A DNA stretch of 64,000 bases from Lysobacter sp. Root916 (GCF_001429785.1 NZ_LMJF01000017.1:64586-128585); one strand, 5' to 3'. Shown: positions 53,680 to 63,134, counted from the first letter of the stretch. Numbers and translations: made by a program. The notes: generated by a model from the sequence alone, not told the origin.

Positions 53680-56415
53680 TTAGTAGTTGAAGCGGAAGTT
53701 CAAGTAGTACTGGCGGCCGTTCTCGTAGACCGAACGCGGACGGTCCTTGGTGGCGTAGTACGTGGTCTTGGGGTTGTTGAGGTTCATCGCGTCCAGGCTC
53801 AACGCCATGTGGTCGTTGATCTTGTAACCGAACGAAGCCGACACGGTGTCGATTTCGTCCTGATAGAACGCCGAGTTGCGATCCAGGCCGCTGTAGAACT
53901 CGGAGCGGTAGGTGTAGTTGACGCGGGCGTTGAAGCGATCGTTCTCGAACCACAGGCCGACGTTGTAGGTGTTCTCGGACGTGCCCAGCATCGGCGTGCC
54001 GTCGTCGGTGTCGGCCTCGGCGTAGGTGTAGTTCGCGAACGCGCCGAAGTAGTCGCCGATCGGGCCTTCCCAGGCCAGCTCGAAGCCGTTGACCTTGGCG
54101 CCCGAATTGACCGGGATGGTCACGTCGTAGTCGACCATGGCGCCATTGGGGCGCTGCGCATCGATGGTCAAGTACTGGCGGCGCACGTTGGCCAGCGAAA
54201 CGTAGTTGTCGATGTTCATGCTGAACACGCCGAAGGAAAACAGCGCGCGCTCACCGTAGTACCACTCCACGGTCGCGTCGAGGTTGGTAGACAGGATCGG
54301 GGCGAGGTTGGGATTGCCACCTGTGCCGTTGCCCACGCCTCCTGCCGCGGCCGGCGGGAGCAGCGAGACCGCGCCGGCGATGGCCGAGAAATCCGGGCGG
54401 GTCAGGGTGCGCGAAGCGGCCAGGCGCAGAACCACGTCGTCGGTGATGTCGAGCTTGAGGTTCGCGCTCGGCAGCCAATCCTTGTACGTGTTCTTGGTCA
54501 GCACGGTCTTGTAGGGACCGAAGGCCGAGGTGGTGATCGCGGCCGGATCGGTGGCCGAAGTGCTCACGTAGTTGGTGACGTCTTCCTGGGTCTCCACGTA
54601 ACGCAGACCGACGTTGGCCGTCCAGCGCTCGCCCTGGAAGTTGAGCTGGCCGTAGGCCGCGGTGCTCTTTTCCTCCAGACCGTAGGCGCCGAGGTAGTAG
54701 AAGCGCGAGACCGGATCGCGGTTGGCCAGGCGGTTGAAAGCGGCCAGGCTTTCCGGCGAGAAGTACCAGATGTTGCGCGGGAAGTTGCCGCCGATGCCGT
54801 TGGCGAAATCGCCCGGGTAGTTGCTGAAACCCTGCGGCCAGTTGGCCGGATTGAACGGATCCTGCGGCAGAGCGAAGTTCGGGCCCTGCGCGGTAACCTG
54901 GTCGAGATTGCGCTCGTGACGCGCCTGGCGCACGCCGAAATCGATCGAGGTCACCAGGCCGCCGTCGAAGAAGTAGGTGCCGTCGATCTGGCCCCAGTCC
55001 TCCTTGTCTTCGACGTCGATGTCCTGGAAGCCGAAGATCCAGTCCAGGCGGTAGTCGGTGTTGGGAATGCCGGGCGCGCCGGTGTTGGCGTTGCCCAGGT
55101 GCCAGTTGGCCGCGCCGACGCCGTTGAGGCCCCAGCCGCCGCCGCTGTTGAGGCCCACGTCCCACTCGGCCACGTCCTGCACCGGGGTTTCGCCGTGGCC
55201 TTCGGAGGTGCCGGCCTGGGCCGAGAAGCGCAGCTTGTCGCTGACGTCCCACTTGCCTTCCAGGCTGAAGAACTCGGTGCTGGACTTGGCGCCCGGGCGC
55301 GAGATCTGGTCGTAGATGCCGAAGGCGTTGGACGGCGTGGCGCCCGGGGTCGGCGCGAAGTTGGCCGAGACCAGGGTGTTGTTGCGCACCACGTAGCCCG
55401 GCAGCGGCACCTGGCCGTTGGTGCCGTCAAGGCCGTTGATGATGCGGCTGCCCCAGATCATGTAGTTGCGGTTGTAGTTGTCGGCCTTCATGTCCGAGCG
55501 GAAGTAGTTGGCTTCCAGTTCGAAGTTGTCGGCCGGCTTCCACTGCGCGGTGAACATGCCGCCGGTGCGCTTGCGCTCCTGTTCGAACAGCGCCGAGCCC
55601 AGCAGGGTCGGGAAGAACACGCCGACCAGATCGGGATGGGCAACGCCGGCAGCGGTGTTGGCGCCGATCGCTTCGTAGCCCAGCAGCTCCTGGCCGTCGC
55701 GACGCAGATGGCGCTCTTCGCTGAAGGCCTGCACGGTGATGCCGAACGTGCCGTCCTCGTTCTTCCAGTTGCCCAGCACCGAGATCTGCGGATCGGTCTT
55801 GCTGGGCTGCTCGGCGTACACGCCGCCGACCGAACCGAAGATGCTGAAGCCCTTCTCGAAGTTGAGCGGGTTGCGGGTGACGATGTCGACGCTGCCGACC
55901 GCGCCGCCCTCGACCAGCTTGGCCTCGGATGACTTGCGCACCACCACCTTGTCGACCAGTTCGGACGGCAGCAGCGAATAGCTCACGCTGCGGCCGACGG
56001 TGCCGGTCTGGTTGAGCACGAACCAGTCGCCGGTGGCGATGTTGTGGCCGTCGATCAAGGTCTGGGTGAGGCTGGGGCTGGTGCCGCGCATGGACACGCG
56101 GTCGTTCTCGTCGAACGCGCCCTCGTTGGCGCTGGCCGCCGAGATGTTCACGCCCGGCACGCGCGCGAGCGAGTCGGCGACGTTCTTGTCGGGCATCTTG
56201 CCGATGTCTTCGGAGGTGATGACCTCGACGCGGGTGACGTCGTCGCGCTTGGTGTCCAGCGACTGCTCGATCGCGCCGCGGATGCCCTTGACCACGATGG
56301 TATCCAGGTCCTTGGCGTCCGGCGATGCGCTGCTTGCGTCCTGCGCCACGGCCTGGCCGGCAAAGCCGAGGGCCGCGACGATACTGACGGACAGAATGGT
56401 CTTGCGAACTTTCAT
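53680..56415 (-). CDS. TonB-dependent outer-membrane receptor
   Basis: The 911-residue protein has a signal peptide (cut near AVAQD at ~25), a TonB-box-like DTIVVKG, a plug domain (~45-165; VITSEDIGKMPDKNVADSLARVPGV) and a 22-strand barrel ending in the terminal aromatic motif YYLNFRFNY. The IRGAIEQSLDTKR start is typical of Xanthomonadaceae carbohydrate TonB receptors. With a GH20 gene downstream and glucokinase upstream, an oligosaccharide (maybe chito- or glucose-type) is the likely ligand, by inference. CGAGGGAGAG precedes the ATG. Confidence 0.93.
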   Translation of the reverse strand: MKVRKTILSVSIVAALGFAGQAVAQDASSASPDAKDLDTIVVKGIRGAIEQSLDTKRDDVTRVEVITSEDIGKMPDKNVADSLARVPGVNISAASANEGAFDENDRVSMRGTSPSLTQTLIDGHNIATGDWFVLNQTGTVGRSVSYSLLPSELVDKVVVRKSSEAKLVEGGAVGSVDIVTRNPLNFEKGFSIFGSVGGVYAEQPSKTDPQISVLGNWKNEDGTFGITVQAFSEERHLRRDGQELLGYEAIGANTAAGVAHPDLVGVFFPTLLGSALFEQERKRTGGMFTAQWKPADNFELEANYFRSDMKADNYNRNYMIWGSRIINGLDGTNGQVPLPGYVVRNNTLVSANFAPTPGATPSNAFGIYDQISRPGAKSSTEFFSLEGKWDVSDKLRFSAQAGTSEGHGETPVQDVAEWDVGLNSGGGWGLNGVGAANWHLGNANTGAPGIPNTDYRLDWIFGFQDIDVEDKEDWGQIDGTYFFDGGLVTSIDFGVRQARHERNLDQVTAQGPNFALPQDPFNPANWPQGFSNYPGDFANGIGGNFPRNIWYFSPESLAAFNRLANRDPVSRFYYLGAYGLEEKSTAAYGQLNFQGERWTANVGLRYVETQEDVTNYVSTSATDPAAITTSAFGPYKTVLTKNTYKDWLPSANLKLDITDDVVLRLAASRTLTRPDFSAIAGAVSLLPPAAAGGVGNGTGGNPNLAPILSTNLDATVEWYYGERALFSFGVFSMNIDNYVSLANVRRQYLTIDAQRPNGAMVDYDVTIPVNSGAKVNGFELAWEGPIGDYFGAFANYTYAEADTDDGTPMLGTSENTYNVGLWFENDRFNARVNYTYRSEFYSGLDRNSAFYQDEIDTVSASFGYKINDHMALSLDAMNLNNPKTTYYATKDRPRSVYENGRQYYLNFRFNY

Positions 56416-56552
56416 TGGGTTCTCTCCCTCGGGCTATGGTCCTCTCCGCCGCTCGATCTGCGTCGATTGGGCGAAGCCTGGTACGTCTGTTCCAGCGCCG
56501 TTGGTGGCCGGCGCCGGCAATTCAGCGGATAACGCGAAGCGCGCTGCCGGGC

Positions 56553-57560
56553 TCAGGCCTCATTGGCGTGCTCCAGGTACCAACTGGCGGCGCCGATGAC
56601 GCCGAGTTGTTCGTTCTCGATCAGGCGCACCGGCACGCGCTCCAACACCGGGCGCATCGCGCCCTTGTTGAGCAGGCGCTCGCGGAACGCGCTGGCGTCG
56701 AGGAAATCCTTGAGCTGCGGCAGGATGCCGCCGGCGATGAACACCGCCTTGGCGCCGCTGACCACGGCCAGGTCGCCGATCACGCTGCCCAGCAGCGCGC
56801 AGAAGGTCAGCACCGCCTCGCGCGCGATCGCGTCGCCGCGGCGCGCGGCCTGGGTGATCGCGGCCGGCGCGCGCAGGCTGGGTTCGACGCCGTCGATCGC
56901 GCACAGCGCGTCGTACAGGTTGACCAGGCCGGGGCCGGAGACCAGGTGTTCGGTGGATACGTGCGCGCCGCGCTGCTGCATCCAGCGCAGGATCTCGATC
57001 TCGCGCGCGCCGCCCGGCGCGAACGCGGTGTGGCCGGATTCGGTCGGCAGCACCACGGTGGCGTCGCGGAACGGAATGCGCACCGCCGCGCCCAGACCGG
57101 TGCCCGGGCCGATCACCAGCACCGGACCCGGTGCGGCATCGCTGACGCCGGGCGTGAGCAGGGTGGAGTCGGCGGGCGCCATGCATTGGGCGGCGTGGGC
57201 GGCGGCCTGGAAATCGTTGATGAACAGCACTTCGCGCAGGCCCAGCTCGCGCCGCAGCTCGGACAGCGAAATCCGCCAGGGCAGATTGGAGTTGATGACC
57301 GCGTCGTCCAGGACCACGCCCGCACAGGCGATCGCGACCCGGTCGGCGCCGGCGCCGGCGCCCGCGCCGGCCAGGAAGTCGGCCAGGATCGCGGACAGGC
57401 TGGGGTAGTCGGCGCACACGTACTTGCGATGCGCGAGCACCGCGACCGCGCTTTCGCCCGGACCGCCCGCGCGCACCAGGCCGACCCGGGTGTGGGTACC
57501 GCCGACGTCGGCGGCGATGAACGGGGACGCGGCCGGAGCCAGCTTGCTGGCAGCGCTCAT
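56553..57560 (-). CDS. glk: Glucokinase
   Basis: The 335-residue protein is a Glk-type hexokinase: ADVGGTHTRVGLV (phosphate 1), INDFQAAAHA (Asp as catalytic base), GPGTGLGAA (adenosine) and LPTESGHTAFA (sugar-binding Glu/His). It phosphorylates glucose, perhaps also GlcNAc or glucosamine. The start at 57560 is supported by the conserved N terminus; a longer frame upstream is not needed. The gene heads a minus-strand set with the TonB receptor and GH20 genes, and its upstream region holds the LacI-type palindrome. Confidence 0.92.
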   Translation of the reverse strand: MSAASKLAPAASPFIAADVGGTHTRVGLVRAGGPGESAVAVLAHRKYVCADYPSLSAILADFLAGAGAGAGADRVAIACAGVVLDDAVINSNLPWRISLSELRRELGLREVLFINDFQAAAHAAQCMAPADSTLLTPGVSDAAPGPVLVIGPGTGLGAAVRIPFRDATVVLPTESGHTAFAPGGAREIEILRWMQQRGAHVSTEHLVSGPGLVNLYDALCAIDGVEPSLRAPAAITQAARRGDAIAREAVLTFCALLGSVIGDLAVVSGAKAVFIAGGILPQLKDFLDASAFRERLLNKGAMRPVLERVPVRLIENEQLGVIGAASWYLEHANEA

Positions 57561-57734
57561 GCGGTCCGCTCCGGGACGGTGGTTGCGGCAACGGCGTTTT
57601 GACCGCCCGCCCTTTCGGCGCGCATCGGCTGCGCTGCACGGGGCGAAACCGCCGTCCGCTTGGAATCCCACTGCATCGCTTCCCTCCATTGATCCCGGCC
57701 AGCCCCCGCTGGCGGTGCCGAGATTGCCCACCAT

Positions 57735-57750
57735 TTGACAACGTTGTCAA
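57735..57750. promoter_or_regulatory. LacI-type operator, perfect 16-bp palindrome
   Basis: TTGACAACGTTGTCAA is self-complementary with a central CG, as for LacI/GalR-type regulators. It lies 175 bp before glk and 243 bp before the divergent permease gene. Confidence 0.85.
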
Positions 57751-57882
57751 CTCGCGGTCACGCAGCCCTAACAAAGGCACTAAAACTGCGAACTAGCGGC
57801 ATTTTCCATGATGCGACGCAGCATAGGGACGCGCTCGTGCGGCCCAGGCCCAGGCAGGGTTTCGGGCTGCCTTCTGGCTTGT

Positions 57883-57908
57883 CGGACAAAGTTGTGACAC
57901 CGTTGAGC
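57883..57908. promoter_or_regulatory. Second, imperfect LacI-type site(s) near the permease
   Basis: Two overlapping stretches resemble the palindrome at 57735: CGGACAAAGTTGTGAC (57883-57898) and TGACACCGTTGAGC (57895-57908). Each matches it at most, but not all, positions. They lie about 90-110 bp before the permease ATG. Confidence 0.45.
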
Positions 57909-57992
57909 CAACGGATGTCGTGCAAGTCAAATGCGACAGTGCCGTAACGCCGCGGGGCGCTCCCCGCGTTCCTGGAGGGGAGTCCTGATCAC

Positions 57993-59312
57993 ATGTCCAC
58001 GCCCAATACCGGCGGCCCGCCGCAGCGCTATCTCGGCTCGATCGCGATCGTCGGCGCACTGTTCTTCATCTTCGGCTTCGTCACCTGGCTCAACGGCCCG
58101 CTGATCTCGTTCGCGCAGCTGGCGTTCGACGTGAGCGAATCGCTGGCCTTCCTGATCCCGAGCGCCTTCTACATCTCGTACTTCTGCCTCGCCCTGCCTT
58201 CGTCGTCGATCCTCAAGAAGACGGGCATGAAGAAGGGCATGGCGCTGGGCCTGTTCCTGATGGCCGTCGGCGCGGCCGTGTTCGGCCACTACACGACGCA
58301 GCGCATCTATCCGGGCGCGGTGACGGGCGTGTTCGTGATCGGCGCGGGTCTGGCGATTCTGCAGACCGCGGTAAACCCCTACATCAGCATCCTGGGACCG
58401 ATCGAGGGTGCGGCGCAGCGCATCGCGGTCATGGGCATCTGCAACAAACTCGCCGGTTGGGCGGCCCCCTTCGTCATCGGCACGCTCGTCATGCATGGCA
58501 TGGGCGACGTCGCCAGCCAGGTCGACGGCGCGGATGCCGCAACGAAGGCGGCGGTGCTCAACGAGTTCGCCGCTCGCATTCATACCCCTTACATGGTGAT
58601 GGCGGGACTGCTGGCCCTGCTCGCAGTGGGCATCCTGTTCTCGCCGTTGCCGGAAATTCGCGCCGAAGAAGTCAATGCCGACGGTTCGGACGCCCAGTCC
58701 GGCGGCAGGCCGGCCGGACTGCTGCAGTTTCCTCATGTCTGGTTGGGCGCACTGTGCATCTTCGTGTACGTCGGCGCGGAGGTGATGGCCGGCGATGCGA
58801 TCGGCACCTACGGCCACGGCTTCGGCCTGCCACTGGACCAGACCAAGTTCTTCACCTCGTTCACTCTGGGCGCGATGTTGGTCGGCTACCTGGTGGGCCT
58901 CGTCACGATCCCGCGCTTCATCTCGCAGGAACGCTACCTCAGCCTGTCGGCAGTGCTCGGCGTGGCCCTGACCATCGGCGCCTACCTCACCCACGGCATG
59001 GTCTCGGTCGGCTTCGTCGCCGCGCTGGGCTTCGCCAACGCGATGATGTGGCCGGCGATATTCCCGCTCGCGATCCGCGGCCTGGGCCGTCTCACCGAAA
59101 AGGGATCGGCGCTGTTGATCATGGGTATCGCAGGCGGCGCGGTGATTCCGCAGTTGTTCGTGCACCTCAAGCAGCACTACGACTTCCAAGCCGTGTTCGC
59201 GCTGTTGATGATCCCCTGCTACCTCTACATCCTGTACTTCGCCCTGCGCGGCTATCGCGTCGGGCTGCGCCGCAACGCCAACGTCGGCGCCGCGGCGGCC
59301 CAGCGCGGCTGA
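57993..59312 (+). CDS. FucP/NagP-type sugar:proton symporter (MFS)
   Basis: The 439-residue protein has twelve hydrophobic helices. GALFFIFGFVTWLNGPL (TM1 motif), ILQTAVNPYISILGP and AMMWPAIFPLAIRGLG are hallmarks of the FucP/GlcNAc permease group. It imports fucose, glucose or GlcNAc with protons. The neighbours glk and GH20 make GlcNAc/glucose the best guess. TGGAGGGGAG precedes the ATG. It is divergent from glk across the palindrome. Confidence 0.9.
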   Translation: MSTPNTGGPPQRYLGSIAIVGALFFIFGFVTWLNGPLISFAQLAFDVSESLAFLIPSAFYISYFCLALPSSSILKKTGMKKGMALGLFLMAVGAAVFGHYTTQRIYPGAVTGVFVIGAGLAILQTAVNPYISILGPIEGAAQRIAVMGICNKLAGWAAPFVIGTLVMHGMGDVASQVDGADAATKAAVLNEFAARIHTPYMVMAGLLALLAVGILFSPLPEIRAEEVNADGSDAQSGGRPAGLLQFPHVWLGALCIFVYVGAEVMAGDAIGTYGHGFGLPLDQTKFFTSFTLGAMLVGYLVGLVTIPRFISQERYLSLSAVLGVALTIGAYLTHGMVSVGFVAALGFANAMMWPAIFPLAIRGLGRLTEKGSALLIMGIAGGAVIPQLFVHLKQHYDFQAVFALLMIPCYLYILYFALRGYRVGLRRNANVGAAAAQRG

Positions 59313-59319
59313 GCGCGAC

Positions 59320-59351
59320 GCGACGGACCGGGGATGCCTCCGGTCCGTCGC
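59320..59351. terminator. Hairpin after the sugar permease gene
   Basis: A perfect 12-bp stem (GCGACGGACCGG / CCGGTCCGTCGC) with an eight-base loop begins 7 bp after the permease stop. There is no T-run, so termination strength is uncertain. Confidence 0.55.
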
Positions 59352-59404
59352 GAACGCCGATACCATAGGCGGCCGATACCGGCGCCAGGGTCAGCCAGGA
59401 CTTT

Positions 59405-60112
59405 ATGCAGCACGCGGATACCCGTTCGATCGCCAGCGGCGATACCCAGTACACCAAGGACTGGTTCCAGGCCCATGTGCGCAACTGGGAGCGCTGGCTG
59501 GACGGCTTCCGCGATCGCCCGGGTTTGCGCTTCCTCGAGATCGGCAGCTTCGAGGGCCGCTCGACGGTGTGGTTGCTGCAAAACGTGCTGACCCAGCCCG
59601 ACAGCCGCATCGACTGCATCGACCTGTTCCGCCCCGATCCGCTGCAGGGCGACTACCACCAGCGCTTCCGCGCCAACGTCGCGCCGTGGAAGCAGCGGGT
59701 GACCGAGTACGCCGGTCCCAGCGCCGAGCAGCTGGGCCGGGTGACCGGCCCCTACGACATGATCTACGTCGACGGCTGGCATACCGCGTTCGGCGCGCTC
59801 GCCGACGGCGTGATGTCCTGGCCGCTGCTCAAGGTCGGCGGGCTGATGATCTTCGACGACTACCTGTGGATGCCGCCGGCCTATTACGAGGCCAGCAAGC
59901 CCAACAAGCTGGTGCGCGAGTTCTGGCGCGCGCTGGGCAAGCGCTGGCAGGACCGCGCGATCGCGCGCATCGCCGCGCAGACGCCCAAGCTGGGCATCGA
60001 CGGTCTGCTGCGCACGCTGGAAGGCCAGTACGAACTGGTCGAGCGCGGCTACCAGCTGGCGATCCGCAAGACCCGGGCGTTCGAGGACGTGACCCTGGAA
60101 CTGGACACCTGA
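59405..60112 (+). CDS. Class I SAM-dependent methyltransferase
   Basis: The 235-residue protein has a Rossmann-type core: FLEIGSFEGRSTVWLL (SAM motif I), IDCIDLFRPD (motif II acid) and DMIYVDGWHTAFGALAD with LLKVGGLMIFDDYLW, as in the Methyltransf_24 / cephalosporin-hydroxylase-like group. The acceptor is unknown. It is on the same strand as the permease gene but separated by the hairpin; a connection with sugar use is not evident. Confidence 0.86.
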   Translation: MQHADTRSIASGDTQYTKDWFQAHVRNWERWLDGFRDRPGLRFLEIGSFEGRSTVWLLQNVLTQPDSRIDCIDLFRPDPLQGDYHQRFRANVAPWKQRVTEYAGPSAEQLGRVTGPYDMIYVDGWHTAFGALADGVMSWPLLKVGGLMIFDDYLWMPPAYYEASKPNKLVREFWRALGKRWQDRAIARIAAQTPKLGIDGLLRTLEGQYELVERGYQLAIRKTRAFEDVTLELDT

Positions 60113-60248
60113 ACCGCCGGCGCGCGCCTGTGCCGAAACCGGCCGACCGCGCGCGCCGCTTGCGTCGCGTCGGCGCCCGAGTAGGCTAGGCGCAACGCCC
60201 ACGCGTGCGAACGCGGCGGCGACTCCGATCGACTACCCCGAGGCAGCG

Positions 60249-61292
60249 GTGCGCCGACCCACGATCAAAGATGTCGCCGAACGCGCGCAGGTCTCGCTGA
60301 AAACCGTATCGCGGGTCATCAACGACGAACCCAGCGTGCGCGCCCGCACCCGCGCGCGGGTGAACCAGGCGATCGCCGAACTCGACTACCGCCCCGACCC
60401 GTCGGCGCGCAGCCTGCGCAGCGCGATGCCGTATGCGCTGGGCGTGGTCTACGACAACCCCAACCCCTACTACATCATCAGCGTGCAGAACGGCGTGCTC
60501 GCGGCCTGCCGCGAAACCGGCTACGGGCTGCAGATCCATCCCTGCGATTCGTCCTCGCCGTTGCTGGCCGCCGACCTGATCGACCTGGTCCAGGGCGCGC
60601 GCCTGGCCGGACTGGTGCTGGCGCCGCCGATGTCGGAACGCATGGAACTGGTCAGCGAGCTGGTCGCGCACGGGATACGCCTGGTGCGCATCGTCTCCGC
60701 CGCCGAAGATCCCAAGGACGGCTCGCCCTGCGTCTGGGTCGACGACCGCGACGCCGCATACGACATCACCGAGCATCTGATCCAGCTCGGCCACCAGCGC
60801 ATCGGTTTCCTCTGGGGCGGCAAGTCGCACCGCTCCAGTTGGGAACGTTACAAGGGTTACGCGCAAGCCTTGGCCGACTACGGTATCGGCGAGGACGAGG
60901 ACCTGGTGCTGCCGGGCGACTACTCCTTCGACGACGGCTTCCGCGGCGCGCGCCGTTTGTTCGCCCTGCCCAACCGGCCTACGGCGATCTTCGGCAGCAA
61001 CGACGAGATCGCCGCCGGCGTGCTGGCGGCGGCCAAGTCCAGCGGCATGCATGTGCCCTACGACCTGTCGATCGCCGGCTTCGAGGACAGCCCGTTCTCC
61101 AAGCAGTCCTGGCCGACCCTGACCACCGCGCGCCAGGCCACCGAGGAAATCGCGCGCCACGCCGCCTATCGCCTGATCGCCGACCTGCGCCGCGAGACCG
61201 ACCAGCCCTTGCAGGTGCCGGCGAACGAAGGGTTCAGCCCGATCCTGGTGGTGCGCGGTTCGACCGCGCCGCCGCGACCGCCGCAGGCTTGA
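60249..61292 (+). CDS. LacI-family transcriptional regulator
   Basis: The 347-residue protein has an N-terminal LacI HTH with hinge helix (TIKDVAERAQVSLKTVSRVI; ARSLRS) and a periplasmic-binding-like sensor domain (~60-340) with ESxAGFEDS-type IAGFEDSPFS near the end. It starts with GTG after a modest GAGG. It most resembles SalR/NagQ-type sugar regulators. The nearest suitable target is the palindrome at 57735 between glk and the permease gene; control of eda/edd is also possible. The inducer is unknown. Confidence 0.9.
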   Translation: MRRPTIKDVAERAQVSLKTVSRVINDEPSVRARTRARVNQAIAELDYRPDPSARSLRSAMPYALGVVYDNPNPYYIISVQNGVLAACRETGYGLQIHPCDSSSPLLAADLIDLVQGARLAGLVLAPPMSERMELVSELVAHGIRLVRIVSAAEDPKDGSPCVWVDDRDAAYDITEHLIQLGHQRIGFLWGGKSHRSSWERYKGYAQALADYGIGEDEDLVLPGDYSFDDGFRGARRLFALPNRPTAIFGSNDEIAAGVLAAAKSSGMHVPYDLSIAGFEDSPFSKQSWPTLTTARQATEEIARHAAYRLIADLRRETDQPLQVPANEGFSPILVVRGSTAPPRPPQA

Positions 61293-61344
61293 GCGCGCCA
61301 ATCAGCGACGCCCCGCCTCACAGCCTCAGGCCCCCAGCCTTGGG

Positions 61345-61531
61345 GTAGGAGCGGCGCGTGCCGCGACCGCGAAACTACGGCTACTGCGCAATCGCGGCTT
61401 ACGCCGCTCCCACGAGAGCACGACGTTTCATCGCTATCCATGCGCGATGCGCTGGCTTCGTGTGGGAGCGGCGTAAGCCGCGATTGCGAATCTTCGGCGG
61501 CCTGCGCGATCGCGGCTCACGCCGCTCCTAC
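61345..61531. repeat. Four REP-like elements in two inverted pairs
   Basis: Units at 61345-61371 (+), 61386-61413 (-), 61462-61488 (+) and 61504-61531 (-) share G(T)AGGAGCGGCG-x3-GCCGCGA. Each opens with a GTAG- or GTGG-type head and folds by itself. The first two and last two form inverted pairs about 15 bp apart, like BIMEs. They fill the gap between the LacI gene and eda. No RAYT transposase is in the window. Confidence 0.82.
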
Positions 61532-61556
61532 CCCAAGGCGGAATGCGGTCGTGCGA

Positions 61557-62204
61557 TCAGCCGCGCAGTTGCGAGGCTACGCGCGCCAGGGCTTCGATCC
61601 GGGCCCAGTCGCCGGCGTTCACCGCGGCCGGCGGACACACCCAGGAGCCGCCGACGCAGGGCACGTTGGCCAGGGCCAGGTACTGCGGCGCGTTGTCCGG
61701 GCCGATGCCGCCGGTGGCGCAAAAGCGCAGGTCCGGTAGCGGTCCGCCCAGGCCGCGCAGGGCGCCGGTGCCGCCGATGGACTCGGCCGGAAAGAACTTC
61801 AGATAACGGTAGCCGTGATCGGCCAGCGTCATCGCCTCCGACGCGGTCGCCGCGCCCGGCAGCCACGGCAGATCGGTGCACTGCGCGGCCGCGATCAGAC
61901 TGGCCGAGGCGCCCGGCGATACCGCGAAGGTCGCCCCGGCCTTCTGCGCGGCGGCGAAATCGGCCGGCCGGCGCACGCTGCCGACGCCGACCGCGGCGCC
62001 CTCGACTTCGTTGGCGATCGCACGCACCGCGTCCAACGCGACCGGGGTACGCAGGGTCACCTCGATCGCGGGCAGTCCGCCGGCGACCAAGGCGCGCGCC
62101 AGCGGAACCGCGTGCGCGAGATCCTCGATCACCAGCACCGGCACCACCGGCGCCAGCGCCAGCACGGCGGCGATGCGTTCCTGCAGATCGTGGATCGAGT
62201 TCAT
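61557..62204 (-). CDS. eda: KDPG/KHG aldolase
   Basis: The 215-residue enzyme splits 2-keto-3-deoxy-6-phosphogluconate into pyruvate and glyceraldehyde-3-phosphate, the last step of the Entner-Doudoroff route. E48 and R52 (AIEVTLRT) and the Schiff-base lysine K136 (YLKFFPAE) are in place. The phosphate loop is VSPGAS and GGSWVCP ends it. The usual GAGT loop reads GVGS here, a mild change. GGAG precedes the ATG at 62204. The next upstream genes on this strand are the HAD phosphatase and edd. Confidence 0.93.
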   Translation of the reverse strand: MNSIHDLQERIAAVLALAPVVPVLVIEDLAHAVPLARALVAGGLPAIEVTLRTPVALDAVRAIANEVEGAAVGVGSVRRPADFAAAQKAGATFAVSPGASASLIAAAQCTDLPWLPGAATASEAMTLADHGYRYLKFFPAESIGGTGALRGLGGPLPDLRFCATGGIGPDNAPQYLALANVPCVGGSWVCPPAAVNAGDWARIEALARVASQLRG

Positions 62205-62266
62205 TGCAAGCTCCATGGATAGATGCACGGCTGGTATAGCCAAACGCAGTGCGGCGGTGTCGACGG

Positions 62267-62301
62267 CGTAGGATGCGGTGAGCGCAGCGAACCGCATCGT
62301 A
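62267..62301. repeat. GTAGGATGCGGT / ACCGCATCGTA repeat
   Basis: The stem-loop CGTAGGATGCGGTGAGCGCA then GCGAACCGCATCGTA is an inverted-orientation copy of the family at 39506. It lies between eda and the HAD gene. Confidence 0.7.
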
Positions 62302-62372
62302 GAGGCTGCGCACCCGGCGGTCACCCGGCCCGTTGCGCGTTGCGCTGGTCGCCGCGCGAGCGCCGCCGACGC

Positions 62373-63053
62373 TCAAGCGCGCGCGGCGACTTCGTCGATG
62401 TGCTTGAGCAGGTCGGCCGGGTCCTCGTAGACCCGGAACGCGCCGGCGCGCTCGAGCTCGTCCTGGCCGTAGCCCCCCGATAGCAGACCCACGCCCAGCG
62501 CGCGTGCGCGCCGCGCGGCCAGCAGGTCCCAGATGCTGTCGCCGACCACGATGGAATGCTCGATGTCGGCGCCCAGCTTGTCGGCCGCGGCCAGGAACAG
62601 ATCGGGATCGGGCTTGGCGTGGCGGACCATGTCGCGGGTGATCACCGGCACTTTCTCCGGATCCACGCCCAGCGCGACCAGGTTGTGGCGCGCGGTTTCC
62701 ATGCGTCCGCTGGTCGCGATCGACCACGGAATCTCGTTCTCGCTGAGGTAGGCCAGCAGCTCGACCGCGCCAGGCAGCGGCCGGATCTGCGCGGCCTGCG
62801 CGCCGTAGGCCTGGGCATGCAGCTTATGCAGACGCTCGACCCGCTCCGCAGTGATGTCGATACCGGTCTCGCGCAGCAGGATGTTGGTGAACAGCCCGCC
62901 GCTCATGCCGATCTTGCGGTGGATGCGCCACACCGATAGCGGAATGCCGTCGGCATCCAGGGCCTGCTTCCACGCCAGCACGTGCTGATAGACGCTGTCG
63001 ACCAGGGTGCCGTCCAGGTCGAACAGGAAGGCGGTGCGGACGGGGGCGGGCAT
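62373..63053 (-). CDS. HAD-superfamily phosphatase (PGP/beta-PGM-like)
   Basis: The 226-residue protein has motif I FLFDLDGTLVDS, a helical cap (~20-90), motif II IATSG, K in HAKPDPDLF and motif IV VVGDSIWDLLAARRA. This is HAD subfamily IA, like phosphoglycolate phosphatase or beta-phosphoglucomutase. The substrate is not decided; its place next to eda suggests a sugar phosphate or 2-phosphoglycolate. It is 168 bp upstream of eda, with a repeat between. Confidence 0.88.
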   Translation of the reverse strand: MPAPVRTAFLFDLDGTLVDSVYQHVLAWKQALDADGIPLSVWRIHRKIGMSGGLFTNILLRETGIDITAERVERLHKLHAQAYGAQAAQIRPLPGAVELLAYLSENEIPWSIATSGRMETARHNLVALGVDPEKVPVITRDMVRHAKPDPDLFLAAADKLGADIEHSIVVGDSIWDLLAARRARALGVGLLSGGYGQDELERAGAFRVYEDPADLLKHIDEVAARA

Positions 63054-63134
63054 GGGGGCTCCAGAGGTGGGGGCTAAGGGGGCTTCAGTTTTGCGGGGCT
63101 GCGACTGCTGCGAAATCTTTCTTGCTTTTTTTGC

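Noticed and set aside
61358-62239. Plus-strand frame of about 290 codons over the REP cluster and eda
   Set aside because: Arg/Pro-rich antisense shadow of eda starting inside repeats.
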